Shown here piece by piece: positions 53,552 to 64,000 of a stretch of DNA of 64,000 nucleotides (position 1 is the stretch's first letter; each line of letters begins with the position of its first letter). This DNA is from Brachynemurus nebulosus. Lineage: Eukaryota > Arthropoda > Insecta > Neuroptera > Myrmeleontidae. The DNA lies in contig JAPWDM010000015.1 of NCBI GenBank assembly GCA_035578155.1, forward strand, positions 1,117,001 to 1,181,000. Reading direction: 5' to 3'. The notes beneath the pieces were generated by a model. That model had not been told where the DNA came from and did no database searches. It worked only from the letters and a program-made list of their open reading frames with translations. Made by a program: the position numbers and the translations under genes.

Positions 53552-54241
53552 TTATGTATGATATTCATATAAGTATTCTCGTAATAATTTATCCACAGTC
53601 AAATAATCTTGTAAACTGGTCGATGCCCACGGTCCTCCATCTGGCCCCGATTCAAATCCAAGACGAGCTGCTGGGTCCATGGTACCCTTTGCAATGTTCT
53701 GCCGAATCCAACACACTAGACAGTCACCATCATCATCGTCATCTTCTTCATTCAAGCGAACGCCTCGAATCTCGTACTTTTTCATTATGTCCAAGACATA
53801 TTTTAACAGTTCCGGTCGAACGTATTCTACTGCTGCTCGTGACCAGTTTGGGACAATATCTTGAAGCGAATCTACAATGTTTTTGTCTTCCGTATCAAAG
53901 GTATAATAGAATAATATATTCAACACTTCTTTAGATGTATTGTAACGAATCCCATATGTTATTTTTCCATGACAGCTAAAGTTAGGCTCTTTCATCGCTA
54001 TACAGTTCATTGTTTCCACGTCACGCAGTCTAATGGCTTTGTCCAACACTGTATTCAACAATCGATACCAAATCTTAGAAACCCAGGAATTTTCGGAAGA
54101 AGGAAATCCAAGCCACTTCACATATACACTATCTTTTGTCTTTTTCAACACTTTCTCCACTAAATACAGGTCTGGATACTTCACTTTTTGTACCTCTTCT
54201 TGGTAAAATCCACCTTGGATGGGATTGCCGTGGTAATCTTT
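53552..54241 (-). pseudogene. Polinton integrase C-terminal part with chromodomain
   Basis: The frame opens KYPDLYLVEKVLKKTKDSVY and continues VKWLGFPSSENSWV, a chromodomain with its aromatic positions. A 130-residue tail follows (IAMKEPNFSCHGKITYGIRY, VRPELLKYVLDIM, an Asp-rich run, then CLVCWIRQNIAKGTMDPAAR). Chromodomains at the end of integrases are known from Polintons and chromoviruses and can guide insertion to marked chromatin. The tail is the same protein region as at 1-480. The real start is upstream in the integrase, in another frame. A run of frame changes separates it from the core. Confidence 0.65.
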
Positions 54242-54247
54242 TAATAG

Positions 54248-54886
54248 CTACGTAACTGGATTGGTTAATTGCGCCTTGTTGATTTTAAAAAGTTCAGTCG
54301 TCCACGATGGTAGATATCCTTTGTCAAACTGAGATTTATACTTGCTGATGCGAACAATATCACCAACTTTATATTTTGATTTGGTTGCAATTTTTACATA
54401 ATTGTAAACAGTCGAAAGAAGCAACACGCGGTCGCACTTTAATTGTTCTATGCTTATATGAATTATAATCACCCACCAACTTGCTCAACATATCAATCCA
54501 GCGATACGATCCGTTGTAACTGAACATTTTCCACATTTCGGTCTTTAGCGTTCTGTTAAATCTCTTCACAATTGATGCTTTTTTCGTAGAGAATGTCGTG
54601 TAATGGCTAATGCTGTACTTATCCATGAGTGATTTAAACAGCTGATTATAAAATTTTTACTATCGTCAGTCTGAAGATTGACAGGCATATGGCCTTGTTT
54701 AAGAATAGATGCAGATACAGCTGTCACTTCTTTTCCAGTTTTATTTTTAACCGGTATAGCCCAAGCATATTTTAAAAACACGTCAATTATTGTTAGTAGA
54801 TAATTGCAGTTTTTGTTCACCGAAGCGTAAGTACTCATTTCAATTATAACACATTGCCATAGATCATAAATTCCTTTTATAGCCAC
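54248..54886 (-). pseudogene. Polinton integrase core, degraded
   Basis: Pieces in order on the minus strand: IKGIYDLWQCVIIEM, NKNCNYLLTIIDVFLKYAWA, IPVKNKTGKEVTA and MPVNLQTDDSKNFI. After a frameshift: TKKASIVKRFNRTLKTEMW and RTIKVRPRVA. After another: KYKVGDIVRISKYKSQFDKG. This is the integrase type of insect Polintons and F54H12.3-like proteins. The usual first acidic residue in the DLWQ-A-D segment reads CVI here. The usual Glu in the VERFNRTLK-type motif reads Lys. The catalytic triad is therefore broken even apart from frameshifts. Confidence 0.72.
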
Positions 54887-54887
54887 A

Positions 54888-55061
54888 TGCCTACGTGAAA
54901 AATTCTTCTACCAATATTGCGGACCTGGAACTAAACTACGAGAACGGTTATTACGAGGTGATCCCGGTATCAATAAATTAGACATTTCGTGCAAAGAACA
55001 CGACATTGCATATTCACATTTTAAAAATATAAACGGTCGACACAAGGCTGAACACCAGTGA
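54888..55061 (+). pseudogene. Phospholipase-A2-like domain fragment (Polinton/adintovirus type)
   Basis: The plus strand reads REKFFYQYCGPGTKLRERLL, RGDPGINKLDISCKEHDIAY and SHFKNINGRHKAEHQ before a TGA. CGPGTKL is the calcium-binding loop, and C-KEHD-AY contains the His-Asp catalytic pair of the short PLA2 domain known from parvovirus VP1. The same domain occurs in Polinton- and adintovirus-like insect elements. Both motifs look intact. The fragment runs opposite to the integrase and is followed at once by polymerase sequence, so the gene order is scrambled. It is too short to act alone. Confidence 0.65.
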
Positions 55062-55281
55062 TGTAGATATACTGAAAAAGGCATGTTTAAAGTTTCGAAC
55101 AGTATTTTTAGAAGAATATGACGTTTGTCCGTTTACGGAGGCGATAACCATCGCAACAGCTTGTAACTTGGTATTCAGACGGAAGTTTTTACAACCTAAT
55201 ACAGTAGGTGTGTTACCAAGAGGTGGATATCGGCATGCGGACAACCAATCGAAAACCGCCCTAAATGGCTTCGAACTAAAT
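55054..55281 (+). pseudogene. Polinton DNA polymerase B fragment
   Basis: The plus strand reads SDVDILKKACLKFRTVFLEE, CPFTEAITIATACNLVFRRK and FLQPNTVGVLPRGGYRHADN before QSKTAL. The pattern D..IL..AC..FR..F, then IT.A..CN.V.R..FL.P.T.G..P.GGYR, is the exonuclease-to-palm junction of Polinton type-B DNA polymerases. Only about 75 residues remain. Together with 45103-45690 this shows at least two broken polymerase genes in the window. Confidence 0.7.
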
Positions 55282-55284
55282 ATC

Positions 55285-55517
55285 ATGGTTTTTCGTGGAT
55301 GGATGGAAATATTGACTATAAAAAATTGCAGTATATTTTACTGGATGCGCTACGTACAGCTCCAATCATCAATGTAAAGGGAGAGGAAAAGGTTCGACAG
55401 CTCAAACAACTTGTTCCGACGGCAACCATTATGAACATGGACGAAAAATTTTTCTGTCCTAAATTGGAATTACTGGTGACAACATACAACAGTGCTGTTA
55501 TTAATCATTGTTTTTAA
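55285..55517 (+). pseudogene. Unidentified small domain next to the polymerase fragment
   Basis: The frame reads HGFSWMDGNIDYKKLQYILL, NVKGEEKVRQLKQL and NMDEKFFCPKLELL. GF.W..G.I.Y..L followed by VKG.EK...L and CP.L..L looks like one folded unit, which I have seen only loosely associated with mobile elements. I do not recognise its function. It is in a different frame from the polymerase piece. Confidence 0.35.
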
Positions 55518-55665
55518 TATAATAATCTGAATTATTGTAATAATCTAACACATTAATTAGTTTAAATTCAATTGGGTGTGTTTTACTTATTTCGCCATGG
55601 TATATTATCCCCATAATTTGTGGTGAAAGTTTTATCAAGTTGAAGTTTATCGATATTTTATTTTT
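55508..55665 (-). pseudogene. Unidentified protein C-terminus, copy 1
   Basis: The minus strand reads NLIKLSPQIMGIIYHGEISK, then THPIEFKLINVLDYYNN, ending in a stop near 55508. It is similar to the C-terminus of 55720-55992: IGV/MGI, HGEI/NGEI, KTH.I.FKLIN.LD.YN. Only the last 50 residues are recognisable. Confidence 0.4.
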
Positions 55666-55719
55666 TATGTGGGAAAAGGTTGGGGTAAAAATAAAGAAAT
55701 GTATACATTTTTTAAAAAT

Positions 55720-55992
55720 TTATTGATCTTCATTTTCAACATATAAAGCTGTATCGTTATAAAAATCCAGCGTATTTATAAGTTTAAATCCAATAGCATG
55801 TGTTTTGCCAATTTCACCATTGTTAACAACCCCTATAATTTGCGTTTGAAATTTAATTGCGTTGAACATTCGGTCTTCCATGTTTTCGAACCTACTGGGG
55901 ACCGTCAAAAATCCACCTCTAATTCTAGTATCGTCTTTCATTTTGCTTGGTCTAATTTGGATTTTATCCGACTGACACCATACATTCGATAA
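55720..55992 (-). pseudogene. Unidentified protein C-terminus, copy 2
   Basis: The frame (73 residues from an internal ATG, open further upstream) reads TRIRGGFLTVPSRFENMEDR, MFNAIKFQTQIIGVVNNGEI, GKTHAIGFKLINTLDFYND. It is a tandem relative of copy 1. Position among Polinton fragments suggests a Polinton gene, possibly structural, but I cannot name it. Confidence 0.4.
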
Positions 55993-57421
55993 AATTTTCC
56001 AACCTTCAAATCATCCACTTTTAACCACGGTTTTACTCTGCCTAGCTCGTTCAACTCTCGTACTATATTTCTTAAATTATGTGACAGTAAATTCCATTAC
56101 TATTATTCCGACAGAATATTTCTACAGCAACGAAATATGTATGAATTTACAACAATGATCATTGACAACAGTACAATATTTAAAATAAAAACAGTATAAA
56201 AACTAAAGTAAAATGTCTAATAATTGTATTAACTACCCTTTTCCATGTTGCTACGTTGGCGGTAAATGTTGATTAGGCAAAGGGTGCTGAACCGCGACTC
56301 ACAATTGTTATGTTGATGAAATTACCACTTTTGTGTGTCCCTGTTGTTGATAATTTCGATAGTGGGTTAGCAGTACGGGCGTGAAATAGAACACAATACC
56401 ACAACTGAAATCGTTATTTATTCAAATTATAATGTATTAACAAATGGAACGTAAATACAAATCTGAACTCAATACATTTACTAAAAATATATAACCACTT
56501 CAGTCTTTTTGACTGGTACGTGAAGAATGACGTGTACTTGAATCTATGACGAAATAAAAACTGACTGACTCAGTGTCGACGCGCTTCAGTAATATATATT
56601 TGCCATCGAAAAATCTGGAAAAATACATAACACACTCATTAAGTTCACCTAACTCAATCACCTTTTCTAAAGAGAGAGGAACCCATTACAAGAGTGGCCA
56701 GCTGACGAATCTAGTGACCAAACCAAACAGCACCTCTGGTATCATGACCCGTTCATAAAGTACACTACTGCTGTGTGATGGGTACATGTCATTCTTACTA
56801 TCCTCTTCCAATACATAATAAGTAAAAGAGATAATCTTAAGTAAACAAACACAAAATTATTTTGAACTCAAATTAAACATTGAAATTGTCCATTTTTTTA
56901 TACAATGTCAAAAAACATTCTAGTATATAATGCCTACAGCTAACCAGGTCAGAGGTACTGTTAACATCTTCTACGAAATAAGTACAGCTATATATATAAA
57001 TTTTAACCGAAATGTTATTTAATTTATAACTGAAAAATTATTGTACTCAGTATCATAAGGCGGTTTCTAGGATTGAATTAGATAAATGTATGTATTTAAA
57101 GGACAAAATGGCGGACCGCTTATCGCTTATATATTGTAACCGTTACAATGTACTTGAGTCTCTTTTTCGTTTTCTTCCTCATGCTTGCTCTTCTTGTTCT
57201 TCAAAATTATTTACATTCATATTATTTTCAGATTCAATTTCATACTTCAGAGAAGAAACTAAGAAGAAGCAGTTATTGTTAAAATTTGAAGTATGTCAAA
57301 ACGCTACCAAATTAAAATACCTATTTGTATCTAGTTCTTTCTTATTAATTAAAATATAATTCATTAACCTTCCTATTAATTAAAATATAAAATATTTAAA
57401 TTTTATTGTGGTATTCTGGTT
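55993..57421. other. Non-coding stretch
   Basis: The frames at 56573-56758 and 57090-57359 (plus) show no family signature. No repeats with clear termini were found. Confidence 0.4.
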
Positions 57422-57673
57422 TCAATTGTAAAACACTGACTGGAGTACCCAAAGAAATAAAAACCAAAAAAATTCTTTCAACAATATTTTATTAACATGA
57501 AATAGCGTATTTTGCAAAATTAACAATGATAAAATTGATATATCTTGTATTTCTTGATTGTATTTGTCGATGACTGCTCCACGGACTTTTTTCCACTTGG
57601 CTGACTTGGTCCAATACGGTTGACTAATCACTGTTGATTGTACACTTGTTGCTCTGAACGCTTTTTTCACCAC
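57422..57673 (-). CDS. Unidentified 83-residue frame
   Basis: The N-terminal half is basic and Trp-containing (QPYWTKSAKWKKVRGAVIDK) and the C-terminal half is hydrophobic (FFWFLFLWVLQSV). The mix could be a DNA-binding remnant fused to non-coding sequence. No homologous family comes to mind, and a chance frame is quite possible. Confidence 0.15.
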   Translation of the reverse strand: MVKKAFRATSVQSTVISQPYWTKSAKWKKVRGAVIDKYNQEIQDISILSLLILQNTLFHVNKILLKEFFWFLFLWVLQSVFYN

Positions 57674-58178
57674 TACTTTCTTCTTCGCTACCCCGATTCA
57701 CTTCTCCTACTGATGTGAAAATTCTTTAAAACATATGTATATGAATTTTCAGGTTCTGACTGATCAGCAGTGAGGTTCACATTAGGATAGACTAAAGCAA
57801 TCCACAAAGATTCTATATCTCCCCTGTGTGGCGACTAAGATCCACTGCCTATCAGTTCAGGCAATCGCTTTTACGCTAATGTTGAAACACTGCCTAGAGC
57901 CAATTTTGATACCGACAGCAACGCCATCCAGCGACTTTCGTGCGTACTAACAATGTTTCATCCATAGAGCACTAGAGATAAAATACATATTTCTATACTA
58001 CTGGAACCAGTGTAACCACTTGAGATAGAAAATATGTTGTATACGTGCACGGTGTTTACTTTGTATTTGTGCGGTAAACTCTCTTAGTGTGATAGCCGTC
58101 ACGTGACCTTTGGTTCGCATACATGTGTGTGATGTGTGTGATACCACAACGCTACTTGTGCCGGTTCAACAGTCAAAT
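57674..58178. other. Non-coding flank of the ISL2EU-like element
   Basis: Nothing is recognised apart from moderate GC content compared with the surroundings. Confidence 0.4.
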
Positions 58179-58620
58179 GGTATCGCCGGGTAAGCATATG
58201 TGATTTCGGCCCAGCGGCTTTTCGGCTATTCTTTTTCATGAATGTTGCTTATGCTGAGTAATGTTCGAAAATATAGGTATTAGACCTCTACCCCCTATAT
58301 TGTCATAGATATGGGGGTAACAACCCTTACCTTTAAAAATTTTTTTCTTCAAAACTATTGAAGATAATTAAATGAAATTCACCGTGGATGTTGCTATAAA
58401 ATAGCTTTATATTATATATATTTTTTTTACATTCGTACGACGTCATTTATTACCTAAAAAAAAATAATTAAATTTTTGAGGGTGCGTTTTTTAAGTCAAC
58501 CCCTTGAGTGACACCTACCAAAAAAATATATGTTATTTGTCTTTAACATAGTTATCGTGTGTAGAAATTTCAGCGAAATCAGATTGGTGGAAGGTGTAAA
58601 AAAATGTAAATCTTGTTAAG
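58179..58620 (+). repeat. Left inverted repeat of the ISL2EU-like element
   Basis: This is a long arm with a complement at the right end. It begins with a GC-rich 40 bases (ATCGCCGGG, CGGCCCAGCGGC) and then becomes AT-rich. The arms differ at scattered bases, so this copy is older than the Merlin or BEL copies. Confidence 0.8.
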
Positions 58621-58823
58621 TAACAATAAATATAGATTTTATTAAAGTATCTAATAGTAATATGATTCTGTAATGTGTGAATATAATTTTAATATTCTAA
58701 AAAATATTCTTGAATTCTTTTGGAAAGAGTCAGTCAATCGTCATTACTGTTTTCTTCAATCGATGTAACAATACCAGTTGCATTGAATATATTTGTTAAT
58801 ATTTCCGCAGGTTTGACTATTCT

Positions 58824-60801
58824 TCATTTGTAGCGAGCATTCGATAAGTAATAAATAACTGCAGCAAGATGCGAGCAGCAGCCCACAGTTCTATTACCAT
58901 TTGGACAGTCGCATGCGTATCTACTTATGCCTTTATAAGAATTGAGATTAGGAGTATATTCAATAAAGCATTGGTATGTTTTACTGTTAATATGTCTAGA
59001 GCGGACCTTCATTCTTATGATATTATTATCTTGCAAATATTCAATATTTGGTATATTTTCATCCTTCATCAATTCGGCAAGGTAGTATATTGCTTGAGAT
59101 AACTAGTAGGTTCCTGTAAACAGTATTTTCAGGTCATCATCGTTAAGTTCTGGAAAATCTAATAAAGATGTACTAGACATAGTCATATACGGCTTTTTGC
59201 GATGACGAAGATTTTCGGTTTCTATAAATTCCTTTAGTGTATTTTGTTGGCTGTGGCGTTCGTTCATGTAACTGACGATAGCATCACTGAGTTTTAAATC
59301 AGAGTCTAATCTTTTTCCAAATCTATTGTTTAAAAAGCCAACTATTCTACATAGTGACCCTATTCTAGGTAATAGTTTGTTGTCACACGTCTTATGTAGT
59401 AAGTTATATTTTTGCCCTATAATCCCATGCACAGCTTCAACCACCCATCGAATTTTGGTAATTCGCCTGGATATATTTGCCTCTTCTGTTGATAACGTTC
59501 TGTTCTCGATGACCTTTACAAGCAGGCATCAAAACGTTGTACCCCTGAGATTGCATATATTCTACAACATCGCGGAAGCCATGATCAACAATGCAAATAT
59601 CGCCAGGTCTCAAAAGGGATCTTAATCCATTAGGGTCCTGTAATAAAATCTTCATTATTGATGCATCGTTCATTGTAGCATTGAAAGGACCTGCTATGTC
59701 AGCAACGTAACCATTTGTGGTGCATATCGTGAAAGGCTTACAAAGGGGCGTTTTTTTCTGGCCGGAGTATTTCTTTTGATAAACATTATTCCTACTCTTT
59801 TGATGCTTGATATACGTTCCATCAAATATTAAAGCTAATGTTGAATCGTCAGTATCATAAAGCTTTCTTGCCACATCGGAAGTTTCATTAAAAATCAAGT
59901 CTTCCCTGGATTTCCCATTTATACCAAAAAATGTTGGCAGAATGTCCCTTTCAAGTGAGTTAATTACCTGATAGACAAAATCTGACACCTGTTGTTCACG
60001 TTCCAAGCCCAATATTTTACAAATAGTATTATTAGAAAGTCCACTCCTCATTTTAAACAGAAATACAACTAAAGCCTGTGTAATCGTACGCAATTCATTA
60101 TTCCTCATACTGGTAAGCATCTCCTGCAGTTCTATGATATTGTTCCATGTCAGACCTGTAAATGTTTTCAGTTCTTCCTCAGACAACTGAAACACACCGA
60201 TTTCGTCATGCAGTGATGAATCTGCATTAACATTAACTGCCAATAGATTTAAAAATTGGGATACTTCTGATAATTCTAAAGAACTGTGGTTTGAATAAAC
60301 ACGCAAGAATTGTAACTCGTCGGTGAAAAAACGGTTTTTTATTAAATGTGAACTACAACATCTGTTATCTTTTGGAATAAATATTCTGCGGTTAATGAAT
60401 GCTTGTAACCGAGCTTCTTGAGGAATAACGGTACGTCCTTTAGTAGAATGGCAGATTGTACAATAACTGTTTGTTTTTTGAGTTCTGTTTAGTGGCAGTT
60501 CCACAAGTTCAGTTTGTGGATTAGTTTCTAGCATTACACTACTACCTTGGATATCTAGAGAATTTGTGTCATGAGATTGCCTAGTCGATTTTCTCAATTT
60601 TTTGCGCCTGTATGTAAACAATCTACACTTGTTACAAGATATTGAGCCTATTTCGACATTATTATTGCAATGAGCTTGATACTTCTCTCTTTCTTCTTCG
60701 GTGCTAATACGTTTACATTTACCGACGGCTTTCTTAATGGGTACATTACAATTTGTGCACTTACTTTCGTCCTTTGATTCTTCCCTGTTAAGTTTTAACA
60801 C
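58824..60801 (-). pseudogene. ISL2EU-like transposase: zinc fingers, DDE_Tnp_4 domain and SWIM finger
   Basis: From 60801: two Cys pairs (CTNCNVPIKK, SCNKCRLF), another Cys/His cluster (SYCTICHSTKG, CCSSHL), a helical region (FLFKMRSGLSNNTICKILGL) and the DDE_4 core (LALIFDGTYIKHQKS, GPFNATMNDASIM, DICIVDHGFRDVVEYM). After a one-base frameshift near 59510 it continues SRRITKIRWVVEAVHGIIGQ with the catalytic Glu. A TAG at 59103-59105 interrupts the frame. It then runs in phase into a SWIM zinc finger, YACDCPNGNRTVGCCSHLAA. Other elements of the group also end in SWIM. The two lesions are the only ones I see. The domains suit a nuclear DNA-binding recombinase. Confidence 0.82.
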
Positions 60802-61069
60802 TGCTTTTTAATTCACAAATTAAAATTACTCAATTAGCAATAACAGCAGAACACATCAATACATAATAAATTAATAATACTATCGTAAATCTTTGTAAAT
60901 TAACTTAGCTAAAGAACAGACTTAATATAATGTATTAGAATTGTTTAGTAGGACGCCATTAATAATCAGTACATAAAATAATGCAACATTAACTTCATAT
61001 AATTTATATATAATATACCTATCGTTACATCAAACCAGTAGTGAGAGATGTAGGATATTGTTACTTATT

Positions 61070-61505
61070 AAGATCTACATTTTTTACGACACCTTCCACC
61101 AATCTGATTTTGCTGAAATTTCTACACACGATAACTATTTTAGAGACAAATAACATATATTTTTTTGGTAGGTGTCACTCAAGGGGTTGACTTAAAAAAC
61201 GCACCCTCAAAAATTTAATTATTTTTTTTAGGTAATAAATGACGTCGTACGAATGTAAAAAAAATATATAATATAAAGCTATTTTATAGCAACGTCCACG
61301 GTGAATTTCATTTAATTATCTTCAATAGTTTTGAAGAAAAAAATTTTTAAAGTTAAGGGTTGTTATCCCCATATCTCTGACAGTATAGGGGGTAGAGGTC
61401 TAATACCTATATTTTCGAACATTACTCAGCATAAGCAACATTCATGAAAAAGAATAGCCGAAAAAGCCGCTGGGCCGAAATCATATATGCTTACCCGGCG
61501 ATACC
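61070..61505 (-). repeat. Right inverted repeat of the ISL2EU-like element
   Basis: Reverse complement of 58179-58620. It lies about 270 bp upstream of the transposase start and would contain its promoter. Confidence 0.8.
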
Positions 61506-62853
61506 CTTTATTGTTGTTTGACTGACTTACACTGAGCGACGGGTACTGAGCAACTGACACTAAGCAGCCTAAGATGCACATACTTGCACATAAGTGATTG
61601 CAGAAAAGAGACAGTTATATTCGTTCTATTTGTTCTATGGTTTCATCCATAGCACAAAAGGCGCGCGAAACAACTGCTACTGAGTTGAGGTGCGTTGTGA
61701 ACGGCGCCACTCGAGTGTTGGAGAGAGTTGGGGTTCAAGCGTGAATAATAGTAGTCAATATCCCGAAATGGTTTTTAAAAAATTTTATTTTCAAAATTAC
61801 ATATTAATGTTGACTAACTGAATTCTAAAATTGAATTATTTTGCAAGAACCAAATATCTATTACAGTTTTGTTTTCGTATTCGTACGTGTTCAATTTGGT
61901 TTTTACAAATAATTTATATTACATAATTACATTATGCGACAAATAAGTTTTATAAGAAAAATAACTGAGATGTGTTGGGTAGAGCAGGATTGTATGGTAA
62001 AAACGAAATTGTTAAAAATTATTGACATTTACCGAAAGATGATAAATTGTGAATCCCGGTTTTACTTACTGCTGATAAGGATAGGTTCAAGGATAAGCAG
62101 TAGATTCTCCACAAAAAATGAATGCACTTACACGTGTTTTTACTGATACGATAATTAGACACACACAAAAAAAAAAAAGAAAAAACAATTTGAAAAACAA
62201 TGGTTCAGTTAACTCTACAGTTGGACTACTACGACTATATCTTATTTGAATCGGTATGTTTGCTAAGTCCGCACACACACAGAGGGCCTTAGCGTGCATG
62301 GTAATACATAACACCATAAATAATGAATAAGGGTTGTTCAAGATATATGAAACTAATTGTAAGAAACAGGCGTTAACATCCTGTGGGCCGCGGGGTTGAA
62401 AATCAATTTTGAAACAAATTCAAATAAAATAACCATAACACAATTTTAATCAAATATTAATTAAAACAGAATGTACACTACTATGTACTTGGTAAATAAT
62501 AAACAAAGCTCCACTAGTACAGGTTTTAACAATACAACTTTTAGACTGATTCATTAACTGAATCCAATAATACTAAAATATAACGGCAATTCATTAATAA
62601 ATTTATAACAGAACAAAAAATATAAGGAGATTTATTCATTGATGAATTTAACCATAATACGAAATTCAAAATAAGTGCAGGAAAGTTAGTTCATCAATGA
62701 ATTCAACCAATACAAAATATGTATATGGATAGGTCACTTCTGAATTGAATTCAAATACAACAAATTTATTCAAAACATGAGTAAATTAATTTTAAATCAA
62801 ATTAAAATGCTACAAATTCATACAAAATATATGAGTGGATTAATTGCAAAACC
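61506..62853. other. Non-coding stretch
   Basis: The frames at 61934-62146 (plus) and 62087-62341 (minus) show no signature. An inverted pair, TTCATTGATGAATT and TTCATCAATGAATTCAACC, lies near 62636 and 62690. The part next to 62854 may be the 3' region of the BEL/Pao copy. Confidence 0.4.
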
Positions 62854-64000
62854 TTACTGGTTTGGGAGTGGGCATAATTTGACTATTGGACGAACAAAAC
62901 TACCATTTTTGGTTCGAATTCTTGCAACTCCATCTTTGCCATAATGTAATTTTTCTATGATGGCTATGGGCCAATTTAATATGGGTATATTATCCTGGAT
63001 TAAAATAACAATTTGACCTTCTTTTGGAGGGCATTCATTTGTATCCCGTTTTTGTCGAGATTGGAGGGTAACTAAATACTCCGTATGATAACGACGCCAA
63101 TAATGTTTTATCATAGAATGTACTAAATATAACGATTTAAATGGTTAATTGGTTTTATTTCGTCATCTACATAATCTGACGGCAAAAATGTTAAGGGGGT
63201 TCCATATAAGAAATGAGACGGGGTTAGCGCAGTGGGGTCGTTAGGATCATTACTTAGACAACATAAAGGTCGAAAATTCATAAGAGCTTCAACTTGTATA
63301 AGAGTAGTATTTAGCTCCTCATACGTTAAAATTTGTTGTCCTATAACTCTGTTTAAGTCTGATTTGATACTTTTCACCTGGGATTCCCAAATACCACCAA
63401 AGTGCGGCGCAGATGGGGGGTTAAATTTCCACTGAATTTTTCGAATATTTAACTCATGTTGAAAGGCGTTTTTGAAGTTTTCGGACTCTACAAAATCGAA
63501 TATTTCATTTAATTTTCTTTTCGCCCCGACAAAATTTGTCCCACAATCAGAAAATATTATGGAACAATTACCGCGACGGGGTAAAAAACGTTTTAATGCC
63601 GCGAGGAATGAATCCGTAGGTAAATCTATAGCTAACTCTAAGTGTAATGCTTTAGTTGCAAGACATATGAAAAGACAAACATATGTCTTTTGGGTTTTTA
63701 TTCCTCTATGACGAGAAATAGTAACAAGAAAAGCGCCAGTAAAATCAATGCCAGTGTAGAAGAAAGCCTTTGCCTGATTAACACGTACGCTTGGTAAATC
63801 AGCCATTATAGGATGGACTGGTTTTGGTTTGAGTTTAAAGCAATGATTACTCTTCCAAATACGTTGTCTGATTATATTTCTGGCTGATATATTTCAATAA
63901 TTTTGCCGTAAAATAGACATTAGCCTGTCATTCGTATGACAATGTAATTTATGATAGTGGTCAATAAGACAATTAATGAACGGATCATACTTAGGTAATA
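62854..64000 (-). pseudogene. Second BEL/Pao retrotransposon: integrase and C-terminal domain, cut by right window edge
   Basis: Reading leftward from 64000: an H2C2-type zinc segment (LIDHYHKLHCHTNDRLMSIL, then IWKSNHCFKLKPKP) with an in-frame TGA near 63895. Then the integrase core: YTGIDFTGAFLV, IIFSDCGTNFVGAK and APHFGGIWESQVK, carrying the catalytic acids. A frameshift near 63118 precedes the DUF5641-type tail (IKHYWRRYHTEYL, IAIIEKLHYGKDG, IVKLCPLPNQ, stop at 62854). It differs clearly from the 36156 element, so it is another lineage. Both lost a Trp codon to TGA, but at different places. Confidence 0.85.

Larger units (their letters stand above)
58179..61505 (-). mobile_element. ISL2EU-like (PIF/Harbinger-related) DNA transposon with ~430-bp inverted repeats
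   Basis: The ends are GGTATCGCCGGGTAAGCATA and its inverted form at 61486-61505. The inverted repeats run from about 58179-58620 and 61070-61505 with few differences. Both arms contain AGGTATTAGACCTCTACCCC and GACGTCGTACGAATG-type sequence. The transposase is on the minus strand between them. The target duplication could not be resolved; the family usually makes a very short one. Confidence 0.82.

Overview
This window looks like AT-rich insect intergenic DNA made almost entirely of transposable elements. Evidence is the spliced THAP, SAM and Merlin genes with short GT-AG introns, and the mix of P, hAT, Merlin, pogo/Tigger, ISL2EU, Polinton, BEL/Pao, LINE and tRNA-SINE sequence. A hemipteran such as an aphid relative would fit, but the sequence does not settle the species. 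I see no convincing host housekeeping gene, CRISPR array, rRNA or functional tRNA. The closest to a host gene is a decayed SAM-domain gene.

Layout. 0-2.5 kb: Polinton/Maverick debris. 2.5-7.6 kb: a complete-looking P-superfamily transposon with matching termini, an 8-bp target duplication and a three-exon, 852-residue THAP9-like transposase gene; its first intron holds a TTCGAA-rich hAT-type MITE. 7.7-9.7 kb: a tRNA-SINE and a second, decayed P-like gene. 9.8-13 kb: three non-autonomous elements, two of them TA-flanked, one a pogo deletion derivative. 13-20.6 kb: a minus-strand LINE (ORF1, endonuclease, RT, RNase H) cut by three insertions. 20.8-23.6 kb: the SAM-domain pseudogene. 23.8-27.4 kb: a TA-flanked element carrying a nested Merlin transposon with 481-bp terminal inverted repeats (TIRs) and a 9-bp duplication. 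28.1-30.5 kb: two broken Tigger/Jerky transposases and strong palindromes. 33.4-44 kb: a three-level nest, in which a DUF7869-like pseudogene is split by a hAT (8-bp duplication), itself split by a BEL/Pao retrotransposon (5-bp duplication, LTRs without a visible substitution). 45-46 kb and 52.9-56 kb: Polinton fragments of DNA polymerase B, integrase plus chromodomain, and a phospholipase-A2-like domain. 49.6-51.4 kb: MITEs and a long TA microsatellite. 58.2-61.5 kb: an ISL2EU-like element with ~430-bp inverted repeats whose transposase reads DDE domain then SWIM zinc finger. 62.9-64 kb: a second BEL/Pao integrase running off the right edge.

How it works together. Each autonomous family could mobilise its own copies. 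The P element, the hAT (if the retrotransposon were absent), the BEL element (one stop codon) and the Merlin (one stop codon) look young. The LINE, Tiggers, second P copy and Polinton pieces are old. The most unusual pattern is that four TA-flanked non-autonomous elements each carry a private 10-15-bp motif repeated four to eight times, in both orientations in three of them. I found no family description that explains this.
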